A stretch of DNA of 64,000 bases from Paracoccus sp. S-4012 (GCF_009674885.1 NZ_WKKA01000003.1:124001-188000), one strand, 5' to 3'. Shown: positions 20,854 through 29,791, counted from the stretch's first letter. The notes: a model not told the origin generated them from the letters alone. Translations and numbers: made by a program.

Positions 20854-21843
20854 CTAAACCACCGGCGGGCGGCCGAGGTCCAGCTCGCGCAGCCGCTCGA
20901 CGAAGGCGCCGAGGCGGTGCTTGCGATAGGCGGGGATATCCATATCGGCATAGTCGAGGAAACCCGCCCCGGTCTTCAGGCCGATCCGGCCCTCGGCCAT
21001 GTTCCGGCCAATCACGCCGGGGGCGGCGTAGCGGTCGTCCTCCATCGCCTCGACCAGATAGTTGCTGGCGTGATGCAGGATGTCGCCGCCGCCCCAGTCG
21101 ATGAACTCCAGCAGGCCCAGCACCGAGAAGCGGAAGCCGAAGCCGTATTTCACCGCCTTCTCGATGTCCTCGACCGAGGCCACGCCCTCCTCGGCCAGCC
21201 GCGCCGCCTCGTTCATGGCGACGGTCTGCAAGCGCGGGACGATGTAGCCGGGCCGTGCGGCGCAGGTGACGGGCACCTTGCCGATGCCCTCGAGCAGCGC
21301 CGTGAGCCGGGCCGTGGTCTCGGGCGCGGTGGCGCGGCCGGGCGAGAGCTCGACCAGCGGCACGATGAAGGCCGGGTTCAGCCAATGGGCGTTCAGGAAC
21401 CGCGAGGGATCGGCGACGGCGGGCGAGAGGTCGTCCACGAGGATCGTCGAGGTGGTCGAGGCGAGGATGGTCTGCGGGCCGCAGAGGGCCGAGGCCTCGG
21501 CGAGGGCCGCGCGCTTCAGCTCGGGGATTTCGGGGAAGCCCTCGAAGACGAAGCCCGCTCCCGCGAGGGCCGGGGCGGCCTCGGACTTCGGCAGGACGCG
21601 GATGCGCGCGGCGATGCGGTCGATGAGCGCCGGATCGTCGAAGAGGCCCAGCCCGTGCATCAGGCCCAGCGTCTCGCGGATTTCGGCCTGCGCCTCACCG
21701 GCGAGCTGGCCGAAGGCGCCGTCCTCGCGGTCCTTGAAGTCGAGCAACACGACGGGATGCCCCGCATAGGCGAAGACGATCGCGATGCCGCGACCCATGC
21801 GCCCGGCGCCGAGGGCGACGATGCTGTCGCGCGCGGGGCTCAT
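20854..21843 (-). CDS. 3-hydroxyacyl-CoA dehydrogenase-family protein, substrate unknown
   Basis: A 329-residue NAD-dependent dehydrogenase. The Rossmann motif is VALGAGRMGRGIAIVFAYAG at the N-terminus, followed by the 3HCDH domains with the active-site region NAHWLNPAFIVPLVEL and a C-terminal part with MNEAARLAEEGVASVEDIEKAV and GRIGLKTGAGFLDY. No thiolase or hydratase is nearby, so the substrate is perhaps a 3-hydroxy acid or 3-hydroxy amine rather than a beta-oxidation intermediate; stand-alone members such as carnitine dehydrogenase do this. The ATG at 21843 overlaps the upstream gene (ATGA). Last gene of a six-gene operon with an ABC importer. Confidence 0.82.
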   Translation of the reverse strand: MSPARDSIVALGAGRMGRGIAIVFAYAGHPVVLLDFKDREDGAFGQLAGEAQAEIRETLGLMHGLGLFDDPALIDRIAARIRVLPKSEAAPALAGAGFVFEGFPEIPELKRAALAEASALCGPQTILASTTSTILVDDLSPAVADPSRFLNAHWLNPAFIVPLVELSPGRATAPETTARLTALLEGIGKVPVTCAARPGYIVPRLQTVAMNEAARLAEEGVASVEDIEKAVKYGFGFRFSVLGLLEFIDWGGGDILHHASNYLVEAMEDDRYAAPGVIGRNMAEGRIGLKTGAGFLDYADMDIPAYRKHRLGAFVERLRELDLGRPPVV

Positions 21844-22934
21844 GCCGGGAAGCCTTCGGTGAGGAACCGCTGCAACGCCGCGCGGTCCATGCCGTCGAGG
21901 TCCACGGCCGAGAGCGGCCGTCCCGTTTCCATGAAATCCTCGCCGCAGATCGCGCCGCCGATCGCCATCAGCCCCTCGGCCACCGGCACCGACACCCCCG
22001 CCAGCCGGGCGGCCGAGACCAGCAGCGACAGGCCCAGCTTCACGTCCTCCAGCATGTAGCGATGCTCGGTCAGCACGATCTTCTCGCGCCAGTCGCCGGA
22101 ATCGGTCAGGTCGCCATGCGAGCCGCGGCCATACATCCACTCCTCGCCGTCATCGGCATAGTGGTCAGCCAGCGGGAAATGCGGGCCGCCATAGCGGAGC
22201 GCCTCGCGCACCGTGATGCGCTCGGCGTCGAGCGCGTCGGTGGTGCGGCGGACCGAGGGCTGGGTGCCCTCGTTGTGGATGTCCCATTCGGGGAAATGCT
22301 CGAGGGGGGCGGCGTTCATGATGATGAGCGGCGGATGGATGATCGGGCCCGCGTTCATCAGCGCGCCGGAGAGCGCGTCGCCGCAGGGCTCGATCACGCC
22401 GGGGAAGGCGCGGTCGAGGACGGCCACGGCCTGATCCTTCAGCGCGAGCGGGAAGATGCCCGTGGGCAGGCGGGTGGCGCGGGCGCTGACGACCATTTCG
22501 GCGAAGCCGTGCTTGCGCACGAGCCAGGGCAGGGTGCCGGATTCGGCGAAGGCGACGCCCTGGGCGGTTCCCGCGGCCTGCGCGGCGCGGGCGAAGATCA
22601 GCGTGCCGAGGGTGCCGGGCGGCAGGTGCACCACCTGGCCGGGGCGCAGATGCGGGGCCACGCGGGCGGCGATGTCGTCATGCGCGGGCGCCGGCACCGG
22701 GCAGAAGATCAGCGCCGCGCCGTCCATCGCCGCGGCGAGATCCGACGTCACCTCGGCCAGCTTCGCCTCGTGGCTGCCCTTGCCGTCGCGCACCCGCAGG
22801 ACGTTGCCGCCCTCGCGGTGGCGCGCGACCTCCGCCTCGCCCCGGCGCCACAGCGCCACCTCGTGCCCGGCCAGTGCAAAATCCGCGGCAGCGGCCAGCG
22901 AGCCGTTGCCGCCGCCCAGAACGGCGATCTTCAT
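21840..22934 (-). CDS. NAD/NADP octopine/nopaline dehydrogenase-family protein
   Basis: A 364-residue protein with an N-terminal Rossmann fold (MKIAVLGGGNGSLAAAADFA) and a C-terminal domain of the opine dehydrogenase type. Recognisable are NAGPIIHPPLIIMNA, the WDIHNEG stretch and LDAERITVREALRYGG. Family members reductively condense, or oxidatively split, amino acids and keto acids (octopine, nopaline, opine-type metallophores). Here the neighbours are an importer and a second dehydrogenase, not a nicotianamine-like synthase, which favours catabolism over metallophore synthesis; this is inference. The start at 22934 is the conserved N-terminus. Confidence 0.85.
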   Translation of the reverse strand: MKIAVLGGGNGSLAAAADFALAGHEVALWRRGEAEVARHREGGNVLRVRDGKGSHEAKLAEVTSDLAAAMDGAALIFCPVPAPAHDDIAARVAPHLRPGQVVHLPPGTLGTLIFARAAQAAGTAQGVAFAESGTLPWLVRKHGFAEMVVSARATRLPTGIFPLALKDQAVAVLDRAFPGVIEPCGDALSGALMNAGPIIHPPLIIMNAAPLEHFPEWDIHNEGTQPSVRRTTDALDAERITVREALRYGGPHFPLADHYADDGEEWMYGRGSHGDLTDSGDWREKIVLTEHRYMLEDVKLGLSLLVSAARLAGVSVPVAEGLMAIGGAICGEDFMETGRPLSAVDLDGMDRAALQRFLTEGFPA

Positions 22935-22962
22935 GGAAGTCTCCCTTGTTGTGACAGGCCGA

Positions 22963-23724
22963 TCACGCCTGCGGATAGCCTGACAGCAGCCGCCCCCGCC
23001 CCCAGGCGAAGGCACCGCCGAGCCCGAGCCCGAGGGCCGAGATCAGGACGATCGGCACGAACATGTCGAGCGTGCGGAAATTGCGCGCCGCGTCGATCAG
23101 CAGATAGCCGAGGCCCTCGGTCGAGGACATCATCTCGGCCAGGAACACCACGATGCAGCTGATGATCATGGCGATCCGCGCGCCGGTGAGGATCGAGGGC
23201 GCCGCCGCCGGCAGGATCACGAAAAGCAGCGATTGCCACGGCGAGGCCCCGGCCGAGCGCGCGACCCAGACCAGCTTCTCGTCCACGTTCCGCATCCCCT
23301 GATAGGCGGCGAGATAGACCGGGAAGGCCGCCTCGATCGCCACGAGCGCGATCTTGGAACTGTGGCCGAAGCCGAGGATCAGGATGATCGCAGGGTAGAG
23401 CGCGATCTTCGGCAGCGGCGCGAGGATGCGGACGAAGGCGTTGACCACCGTCTGGGTGGCGCGGCCGGAGATCGAGATCAGCGCCAGAACCAGCCCGACC
23501 GCGAGGCCGATGGCGAAGCCCGAGACGAGGCGGAACAGCGTCGTGCCGATATGCGACAGGAAGGCGTGGTCGCCCAGCGCGGTGGCGGTCCGCGCCGCCA
23601 CGTCCCAGGGCGACGGCAGCAGCGCACGGGGCGCGACGTCGGCCGCTACCACCGCCGACCACAGCAGGATGAGGGCGAGGATCGGCAGGAGGCCGATCAG
23701 GTTCGAGACACGTCCCTGCGTCAT
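22963..23724 (-). CDS. NitT/TauT-type ABC transporter permease (second permease)
   Basis: A 253-residue inner-membrane permease of the SsuC/TauC family, with about six helices. Evidence: LLPILALILLWSAVVAADV at the N-terminus, LPKIALYPAIILILGFG, the EAA loop VARSAGASPWQSLLFVILPAAAPSI, and ARIAMIISCIVVFLAEMM. The ATG at 23724 overlaps the preceding permease stop (ATGA). Two different permease genes in one operon imply a heterodimeric channel, whereas most NitT/TauT systems use one permease twice. Confidence 0.9.
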   Translation of the reverse strand: MTQGRVSNLIGLLPILALILLWSAVVAADVAPRALLPSPWDVAARTATALGDHAFLSHIGTTLFRLVSGFAIGLAVGLVLALISISGRATQTVVNAFVRILAPLPKIALYPAIILILGFGHSSKIALVAIEAAFPVYLAAYQGMRNVDEKLVWVARSAGASPWQSLLFVILPAAAPSILTGARIAMIISCIVVFLAEMMSSTEGLGYLLIDAARNFRTLDMFVPIVLISALGLGLGGAFAWGRGRLLSGYPQA

Positions 23725-24488
23725 CCGGCGGTCAGCTCGATATGGTCGCGGGTGTCGGCCCAGCGCAGGAAATACGTGCGGATGGCCTCGAAGGTCAGGT
23801 CGAGCAGATAGCCCATGGCCGCGATGATGATGATGGTGGCGAACATCCGGTCGTAGAGGGCCATGTCCATCGAGTTGAAGAGCAGGTTGCCGATCCCGTT
23901 CGAGCGGGCGACGATCTCGCTCACGACCATGGTGATGAGCGCGAGGATCAGTCCGGTGCGCAGCCCGATGAAGATCTCGGGCAGGGCGGCGGGCAGGATG
24001 ATGCGGAAGAGGCGCGAGGTGCTGCCCATGCCCATGGCCGCCGCACTCCACACGACGGTGCTGCTGACGGATTTCGCGCCCTGCCAGGCGTGGTAGATGA
24101 TCGGCAGGCTGGCGCCGAGGAAGATCACCAGGATCTTCGACGCGTCGCCGATGCCGAGCCAGATCATCAGGATCGGCATCAGCGCCGCCTTGGGGATCGG
24201 GTAGATCATCATGATGAGCGGGTTGAAGAGCTTGGCCGCGATCTCGCTGGTGCCCATCAGCAGCCCGAGCGCGATGCCGAAGACGGCGGCGATGCCGTAG
24301 CCGATGAACATGCGCCTGAGCGAGTGCATCACATCGGCAAAAGACGAGCGTTCCGAGAGCAACTCCGGCAGCGCGGCGAAGGCGGCGAAGGGGCTGGGCA
24401 CGCCCGAAAGCCCGAGGCTGCGATGCGCCCATTCCCACATCGCGATCAGCGCCAGTCCGGCGAGGAACGGAGGCAGCGCGCGGCTCAT
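23721..24488 (-). CDS. NitT/TauT-type ABC transporter permease (first permease)
   Basis: A 255-residue permease of the SsuC/TauC family. Core signatures are YPIPKAALMPILMIWLGIGD, the EAA loop SAAAMGMGSTSRLFRIILPAALPEI and LRTGLILALITMVVSEIVA. The start at 24488 overlaps the stop of the ATPase gene (ATGA). It differs clearly in sequence from the second permease, so this is not a recent duplication. It forms the membrane channel with the downstream permease and the ATPase at 24485-25255. Confidence 0.9.
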   Translation of the reverse strand: MSRALPPFLAGLALIAMWEWAHRSLGLSGVPSPFAAFAALPELLSERSSFADVMHSLRRMFIGYGIAAVFGIALGLLMGTSEIAAKLFNPLIMMIYPIPKAALMPILMIWLGIGDASKILVIFLGASLPIIYHAWQGAKSVSSTVVWSAAAMGMGSTSRLFRIILPAALPEIFIGLRTGLILALITMVVSEIVARSNGIGNLLFNSMDMALYDRMFATIIIIAAMGYLLDLTFEAIRTYFLRWADTRDHIELTAG

Positions 24489-25255
24489 GCGGCGGAGACC
24501 TCGAAGGCGTCGATCATGCCCTCGATCTGGGTGACGTATTCCTGATAGCGGCGGTTGAACATCAGCTCGGCGCGCTCGCGCGGGCGGTCCAGCTCGATCG
24601 TGATCTCGCGGGCGATCCGGCCGGGATGCGACGCCATCACAACGATCCGGTCGGAGAGATAGACCGCCTCCTCGACGCTGTGGGTGACGAACATCACCGT
24701 CTTGCGGTGATCCTCCCAGATCCGCAGCAGGTCGCGCTGCAGATGGGTGCGGACATGGGCGTCGAGCGCGCCGAAGGGCTCGTCCATCAGCAGGATCTGC
24801 GGGTCGTAGGCCAGCGTCCGGGCGATGGCGACGCGCTGCTTCATGCCGCCGGAGAGTTCCTTGGGGTAGAAGTTGGCATAGCCCTCGAGGCCCACCATCC
24901 GCAGCAGGCCGCGCGCGCGCGCCTCGGCCTCGACTTTCGACTTGCGCTGCAGCCTGAGGCCGTAGGCGACGTTCTGGAGGACGGTCTTCCACGCGAAGAG
25001 CGCGAATTCCTGGAAGACCGGGCCACGGTCGGGACCGGGCCCGGTCACGGGCTTGCCCTCGATGCGCACGCTGCCTTGGGAGGCGGCGATGAAGCCGCCG
25101 ACGATGTAGAGCAGCGTGGACTTGCCGCATCCCGAGGGACCGATGATCGAGACGAACTCGCCCCGCTTCAGGTCGAGGTTGATGTCCGAAAGCGCGAGGT
25201 GATCCCGGCCTCCGGCGGTCCTGAACCGTTTCGAGAGGTTCTCGATCGCGATCAT
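24485..25255 (-). CDS. NitT/TauT-type ABC transporter ATP-binding protein
   Basis: ATPase of the SsuB/TauB family, 256 residues. Walker A GPSGCGKSTLLYIVGG, Q-loop FQEFALFAWKT, signature LSGGMKQRVAIARTLA, Walker B ILLMDEPFGALDAH and switch FVTHSVEEAVYLSDR are present. The C-terminal segment (RYQEYVTQIEGMI) is typical of the family. It lies 19 bases downstream of the binding-protein gene and overlaps the first permease gene. Sequence alone does not distinguish sulfonate, taurine, nitrate or pyrimidine-precursor transport. Confidence 0.92.
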   Translation of the reverse strand: MIAIENLSKRFRTAGGRDHLALSDINLDLKRGEFVSIIGPSGCGKSTLLYIVGGFIAASQGSVRIEGKPVTGPGPDRGPVFQEFALFAWKTVLQNVAYGLRLQRKSKVEAEARARGLLRMVGLEGYANFYPKELSGGMKQRVAIARTLAYDPQILLMDEPFGALDAHVRTHLQRDLLRIWEDHRKTVMFVTHSVEEAVYLSDRIVVMASHPGRIAREITIELDRPRERAELMFNRRYQEYVTQIEGMIDAFEVSAA

Positions 25256-25274
25256 GGGATGCTCCGGCGAGGGG

Positions 25275-26282
25275 TTACTGCAGCGGCGCGACGATGGTCG
25301 GGTGCCGGAAGGTCTCGGCGTCGAGCGCGGAGGGGATCATCCCGGCCTCGTGATAGAGGTCGAGCATCGTCTGCAGCACCCCGAAGTCGAAGGCGGCGCC
25401 GGGGTTGCGCTCGAAATCCTGGCCCTCGACCATGTAGAAGCCCTCCAGCACCTCGACCGGGGCCTTGGTCACTTCCGAGGCGACGGCGATGGTCTGCTCG
25501 CGGTCGGCCAGCGCCATGTCCATCGCGCGGGTCAGGTCGCGGACGTAAAGCTCGGCCAGTTCGGGCTTCGCGTCCACGAAGGCCTTGCTGCAGACCTCGA
25601 AGATCTGGACGCTGGTGGGGGTGATGTCGTTGATCGTAAAGAGCGTGCGGATGCCGCCCGCCGCCTCGGCCTTGGCGGCGAAGGGCTGGTTCATCACCGC
25701 CGCATCGACACGCCCCGAGCGCAGCGCGTCCTCGGAGCCGGGGAAGCCCGTCTCGACCAGCTTGATGTCGGCCTTCGGGTCAAGCCCGGACTGCTGCAGG
25801 AACAGGAAAAGCTGCCCGTAAAGGCCCGAGCCGAGGACGTTGATGCCCACGGTCTTGCCCTTGAGGTCCGCGCCCTCGGTGATGTCGCTGTCCTCCATCA
25901 CCGCCCAGTAGGGCGAGAAGCTGCCGGGCGCGGTGCCGAGATGCGAGGCGACGACGTAGCTTTCGAGGCCGCCCTGCAGGTTGCCGTTGGCCAGCGACAG
26001 CGCGCCTTGCGTCGAGCAGTCGAGCGCGCCGGCGATCATCGCCTGCACCATCGGCGCGGTGCCCTGGAACTGCACCCATTCGATGTTGTAGTCGCGGCCG
26101 ATCGTGTCGAAGGCCTCGGGCCGCTGCATCATCCAGTATTTCGAATCCTCGCCGGGCATGGTCCAGCCGACGCGGATGGTGGGCACGTCCTGCGCCGCGG
26201 CGGGCGCGACCGCGGCGGCCATGGAAGCCAGCGCGAGGCCGATTGCGGCGCCCGTGCGGGCGAGCGTGGTGGTGAAGGTCAT
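25275..26282 (-). CDS. NitT/TauT-type ABC transporter substrate-binding protein
   Basis: Periplasmic receptor, 335 residues, with a Sec signal cleaved after AAAVAPAAAQ (about residue 31). The mature part has the SsuA/NMT1-like fold: IRVGWTMPGEDSKYWMM, VQFQGTAPMVQAMIAGALDCS, LKGKTVGINVLGSG, and VETGFPGSEDALRSGRVDAAVMNQPFA split across adjacent segments. It binds an unknown small organic ligand. First gene of the operon that continues through the ATPase, two permeases and two dehydrogenases. The 250 bases upstream are non-coding and include an 8-base palindrome TTTCGAAA (26474-26481) where a promoter would be expected. Confidence 0.88.
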   Translation of the reverse strand: MTFTTTLARTGAAIGLALASMAAAVAPAAAQDVPTIRVGWTMPGEDSKYWMMQRPEAFDTIGRDYNIEWVQFQGTAPMVQAMIAGALDCSTQGALSLANGNLQGGLESYVVASHLGTAPGSFSPYWAVMEDSDITEGADLKGKTVGINVLGSGLYGQLFLFLQQSGLDPKADIKLVETGFPGSEDALRSGRVDAAVMNQPFAAKAEAAGGIRTLFTINDITPTSVQIFEVCSKAFVDAKPELAELYVRDLTRAMDMALADREQTIAVASEVTKAPVEVLEGFYMVEGQDFERNPGAAFDFGVLQTMLDLYHEAGMIPSALDAETFRHPTIVAPLQ

Positions 26283-26532
26283 TGATGTTTTCCCTGTTGG
26301 CGGATGCTCAGCGGCATTGCTCGGTAGCGCGGGGCTGCGTATTCTTGTTCTTGGAGAGGTCGCCCATGGCCGGCCGCACTGCGTCCGCCTCGCGCATCCC
26401 GGCACGCCATTCGCCAGTCAACGGTCAGCCCTCCCCTGCATCTCCGCTGCTCTTCGCAACTACATGCGCGCATTTTCGAAAGCAAGGTGATTTTGCCAAA
26501 GCGGCGGGCCAAGTCCCGCGAAGCATCGAGGC

Positions 26533-28146
26533 TCACGTGGGCATGGCCCGCTCGATGATCGCAGGGGCGTCGATCCTTGCCTCGAAGGCGCCATAGGCGG
26601 AGCCGCGGGGTTCCAGCCGCAGGCGGCAGAAGGCTTCCGCCACCGGGCTTTCCCAGTCGAGCAGCACCGCCGCCTGCGCGGCGAGAGCCAACCGCTCGAC
26701 CAGAAGCCTGGCGCCCGCCTCGGAGGGGCTGAAATCCAGCCCGTCGAGCCAGCGGTCATAGGCGCCGTCGCGGCCGCGCTGCCGCGCCAGAAAGCCCCGC
26801 AGGGCCTCCACCCCCTCCGGCTCGCGCCCGAGCGCGCGCAGCAGGTCGAGCGCGATGACGTTCCCCGACCCCTCCCAGATCGCATTCAGCGGCGACTGGC
26901 GGAAGAGGCGCGGCATGGGGCTGGTCTCGACGTAGCCCGCGCCGCCGTGACACTCCATCGCCTCACAGACATGAGCGGGGGCGCGCTTGCAGACCCAGTA
27001 TTTCGCGATCGGCGTCAGCAGCCGGGCGAGCGGGTCGTCGTCGTCGAAGGCCTGCGCAAGCCGCAACGCAATCGCGGTCGCGGCCTCGCTCTCGACCGCC
27101 AGATCGGCCAGCACTGCTTCCATCAGGGGCTGGTCGATCAGCCGCCGCTGGAACGCGCTCCGATGCGCGCTGTGCCACAGCGCCTGCGCCAGACCCGCGC
27201 GCATCTGCCCCGCCGAGCCGAGCACGCAGTCGAGGCGCGTCTGGCTCACCATGCGGATGATCGTGGCGACCCCGCGCCCCTCCTCGCCGACCCGCTGCGC
27301 GAGCGCGCCGTGGTATTCGACCTCCGACGAGGCGTTCGAGCGGTCGCCCAGCTTGTCCTTGAGCCGCATCACCCGGAAGCCGGCGTTACGGGTGCCATCC
27401 GGCAGCCAGCGGGGCAGCAGGAAGCAGGTGAGGCCGCCCTCGGCCCAGGCGAGCGACAGGAAGGCGTCGCACATGGGGGCCGAGCAGAACCACTTGTGCC
27501 CGGTCAGCCGATACCAGCCCCCGCCTGCGGGTTCCGCCCGCGTCGTGTTGGCGCGCACGTCCGAGCCGCCCTGCTTCTCGGTCATCGCCATGCCGATGTT
27601 GACGCCCGCCTTTTCCGGCGCGGGCCGCGAGGCCGGGTCGTAGCGCCCGGCGAGGATGCGGGGCACCCATTCCTCGGCCACCGCCGGCTCGACCCGCAGT
27701 GCGGGGACGGCGGCGGCGGTCATGGTCATGGGGCAGGTGGTGCCGGAATCGGGCTGCGTGGTCAGGAACAGGATCGCGGCATGGGCGACATGGCCCGCAG
27801 GCGTGCCGTCCCAGGCGGCGGAGGCAAAGCCGCTCTCGAGGCTGAGGCGCATCAGCTCGTGATAGGCGGGGTGGAAGCGGACCTCGTCGATGCGGTGGCC
27901 GTAGCGGTCGAAGCTCTCGAGGACCGGCGGATTGCGGTTGGCCTCGAAGCCCCATTGCGTGACCTCGGCCGAGCCGGTGCGCGCGCCGAGGGCGGTAAGG
28001 CGCGCGGCATGCGCCGCGCCGCCCGCCGCAAGCACCGCGTCCCGCAGCGCGCGGTCGCTGGAGAACAGGTTCACGTCCTCGAAGGGCGGCGGCTGGTTCA
28101 GGACCTCATGCGTGTCGAGGGCGGCGATGGGCCGGAGGGTTGACAT
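26533..28146 (-). CDS. Acyl-CoA dehydrogenase of the AidB type
   Basis: A flavoprotein of 537 residues, the length of the AidB/isovaleryl-CoA-dehydrogenase-like group and longer than ordinary acyl-CoA dehydrogenases (about 380-400). Conserved parts are TCPMTMTAAAVPAL, MAMTEKQGGSDVRANTT, YRLTGHKWFCSAPMCDAF, LKDKLGDRSNASSEVEY and CHGGAGYVETSPMPRLFRQS with NAIWEGSGNV. The C-terminal extension matches AidB. E. coli AidB is linked to alkylation-stress protection, but the enzymatic activity of the group is weak or unknown. The start at 28146 has an AAAGG site upstream. Not obviously in an operon. Confidence 0.9.
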   Translation of the reverse strand: MSTLRPIAALDTHEVLNQPPPFEDVNLFSSDRALRDAVLAAGGAAHAARLTALGARTGSAEVTQWGFEANRNPPVLESFDRYGHRIDEVRFHPAYHELMRLSLESGFASAAWDGTPAGHVAHAAILFLTTQPDSGTTCPMTMTAAAVPALRVEPAVAEEWVPRILAGRYDPASRPAPEKAGVNIGMAMTEKQGGSDVRANTTRAEPAGGGWYRLTGHKWFCSAPMCDAFLSLAWAEGGLTCFLLPRWLPDGTRNAGFRVMRLKDKLGDRSNASSEVEYHGALAQRVGEEGRGVATIIRMVSQTRLDCVLGSAGQMRAGLAQALWHSAHRSAFQRRLIDQPLMEAVLADLAVESEAATAIALRLAQAFDDDDPLARLLTPIAKYWVCKRAPAHVCEAMECHGGAGYVETSPMPRLFRQSPLNAIWEGSGNVIALDLLRALGREPEGVEALRGFLARQRGRDGAYDRWLDGLDFSPSEAGARLLVERLALAAQAAVLLDWESPVAEAFCRLRLEPRGSAYGAFEARIDAPAIIERAMPT

Positions 28147-28564
28147 GCGCGGCGCCTTTCTTCTGGCTGGGCAAAGTCTAGCACGGGACCGGGTTCCAGG
28201 GCTTTTTTCGCCGCGACCAGATGCCGTTCCGTCGCGGCACGCCGCCGTCGCCAGCACGGCCGCCACGGCCTGTCACTGCTGGCGAAACCGGCCGTGGCGG
28301 GTCCCCCTTCTGCGGCGACGAGCCATGCCGAGCCAGCCCCCCGAGCCGGGCGCGAATCGGCGATTCTTCTTGCAAGTGGTTGTTTATGGCTGTCCGGTCG
28401 CCTATTTGTGACCGCAACCGCTGGCCCCGGACGCGCCTCCCTGATGCGTCCTGCCCAAGTCCGATCGAACCGATCCTCGGGTAATGCCCCCCTTCGGGGT
28501 GGGGCCTTCATTCATGCGTTGCCGGCGCCGCCGGTGTGCCATCAGGGTATGAAGACGGAGTCCC
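28147..28564. other. Intergenic control region between the AidB-like gene and proV
   Basis: This 418-base gap has no convincing gene. It should hold the leftward promoter of the acyl-CoA dehydrogenase and the rightward promoter of proVWX. On the + strand a promoter-like pair is listed at 28380-28408. About 60 bases before the proV start lies CCCC-CTTC-GGGG (28088 + 400 = 28488-28499), which can alternatively fold as GCCCC (28486-28490) with GGGGC (28501-28505). The region is less GC-rich around 28360-28410. Confidence 0.5.
28380..28408 (+). promoter_or_regulatory. Candidate promoter for proVWX
   Basis: TTGTTT (28380-28385) and TATTTG (28403-28408) are separated by 17 bases in a locally AT-richer stretch. 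Matches to the consensus are partial (four of six each). The predicted leader to the proV ATG at 28565 would be about 150 bases long and contains the GC hairpin described for the intergenic region, leaving room for post-transcriptional control. Prediction by eye only. Confidence 0.35.
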
Positions 28565-29791
28565 ATGCAACCCAAATTGGCGGTCAGCCAAGTCTACAAG
28601 GTATTCGGGGATGCTGCCCCGGCGGCGCTGGACCTCCTGCGCCGGGGCCGGAGCAAGCAGGAAATCCTCGCCGAGACCGGCGCCACGGTGGGCGTCCGGG
28701 ATGCCTCCTTCGACGTCCAGGAGGGTGAGATCTTCGTCGTCATGGGCCTCTCCGGCTCGGGCAAGTCCACCCTCGTGCGGATGCTGAACGGGCTGATCCC
28801 GCCGACCTCGGGGCAGATCCTCATCGACGGCGAGGACATCGCGCGGGCCGACGCGGCCAGGCTGAGGCGCATCCGGCGCGAGAAGATCTCGATGATCTTC
28901 CAGCATTTCGCGCTTTTTCCGCACTGGACCGTGGCCGAGAACGTCGCCTACGGCCTCAAGATCACCGGCGTGCCGCACGATGAGCGTCGTGCCCGTGCTC
29001 TCGACGTGCTCGAGCAGGTGGGCCTTGCCGCCTGGGCCGACAGCCTGCCCTCGGACCTCTCGGGCGGAATGCAGCAGCGCGTGGGCCTTGCCCGCGGGCT
29101 TGCCGCCGAGCCAGACATCCTGCTGATGGACGAGCCTTTCGGCGCCCTCGACCCGCTGATCCGGCGCGAGATGCAGATGGAGCTTCTGACGCTCCAGCGG
29201 ACGCTGAAGAAGACCATCGTCTTCATCACCCACGACCTGAACGAGGCGCTGATGCTCGGCTCGCGCATCGCCATCATGAAGGACGGCCAGATCGTCCAGA
29301 TCGGCACCGCGCAGGAGATCGTGACCGCGCCGGCCGACGACTATGTGGCCGCCTTCGTGGCCGACATCGACCGCGGCCGCGTCTTCACCGCCGACGACGT
29401 GTCGAGCGATGCCACGACGATCCAGCTGCGCCAGACCAGCGTGCGCGACGCGCTGCGGATGATGGAGCGGGGCGGGGCCAACGCCCTCTATGTCCTCGAC
29501 GGCGATCGCGTGGCCGGGGTCGTGACCTATCGCGACCTCGCGGCTTCCGAAATGGACACGGCGATCACCGCCTCGTTGCAGGGCTCGCTGATCACGGACT
29601 TCCCGACCGCCGACACCACGACGTGCCTCAGCGACCTCTACAGCGACGCGGGCTCCGGCCTGCCCATCGCCGTGACCGACGAGCGCGACCGGCTGCTCGC
29701 CGTGGTCGAGCCGGCCGACGTGCTGGCGCATCTCTCGGGCGACGCCACTCCGCAAGAACAACAGGAGCAGACCTATGCTCAGCCCCGCTGA
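28565..29791 (+). CDS. proV: Glycine betaine/proline betaine ABC transporter ATP-binding protein with CBS domains
   Basis: ATPase of the OpuAA/ProV family, 408 residues. Walker A GLSGSGKSTLVRM, Q-loop FQHFALFPHWT, signature LSGGMQQRVGLARG, Walker B ILLMDEPFGALDP and switch FITHDLNEAL are intact. After residue 280 comes a CBS pair (around TTIQLRQTSVRDALRMM and SGLPIAVTDERDRLLAVVE); in OpuA such tandem CBS domains sense ionic strength or cyclic dinucleotides. The gene starts at 28565 behind GGAGTCCC. It overlaps proW by 17 bases. It differs from choV, which lacks the CBS pair. Confidence 0.94.
   Translation: MQPKLAVSQVYKVFGDAAPAALDLLRRGRSKQEILAETGATVGVRDASFDVQEGEIFVVMGLSGSGKSTLVRMLNGLIPPTSGQILIDGEDIARADAARLRRIRREKISMIFQHFALFPHWTVAENVAYGLKITGVPHDERRARALDVLEQVGLAAWADSLPSDLSGGMQQRVGLARGLAAEPDILLMDEPFGALDPLIRREMQMELLTLQRTLKKTIVFITHDLNEALMLGSRIAIMKDGQIVQIGTAQEIVTAPADDYVAAFVADIDRGRVFTADDVSSDATTIQLRQTSVRDALRMMERGGANALYVLDGDRVAGVVTYRDLAASEMDTAITASLQGSLITDFPTADTTTCLSDLYSDAGSGLPIAVTDERDRLLAVVEPADVLAHLSGDATPQEQQEQTYAQPR

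Noticed and set aside
21840..22934. Opine metallophore (staphylopine/pseudopaline-like) biosynthesis
   Set aside because: No nicotianamine-like synthase or metallophore exporter is nearby, and the operon has an organic-nutrient type importer.
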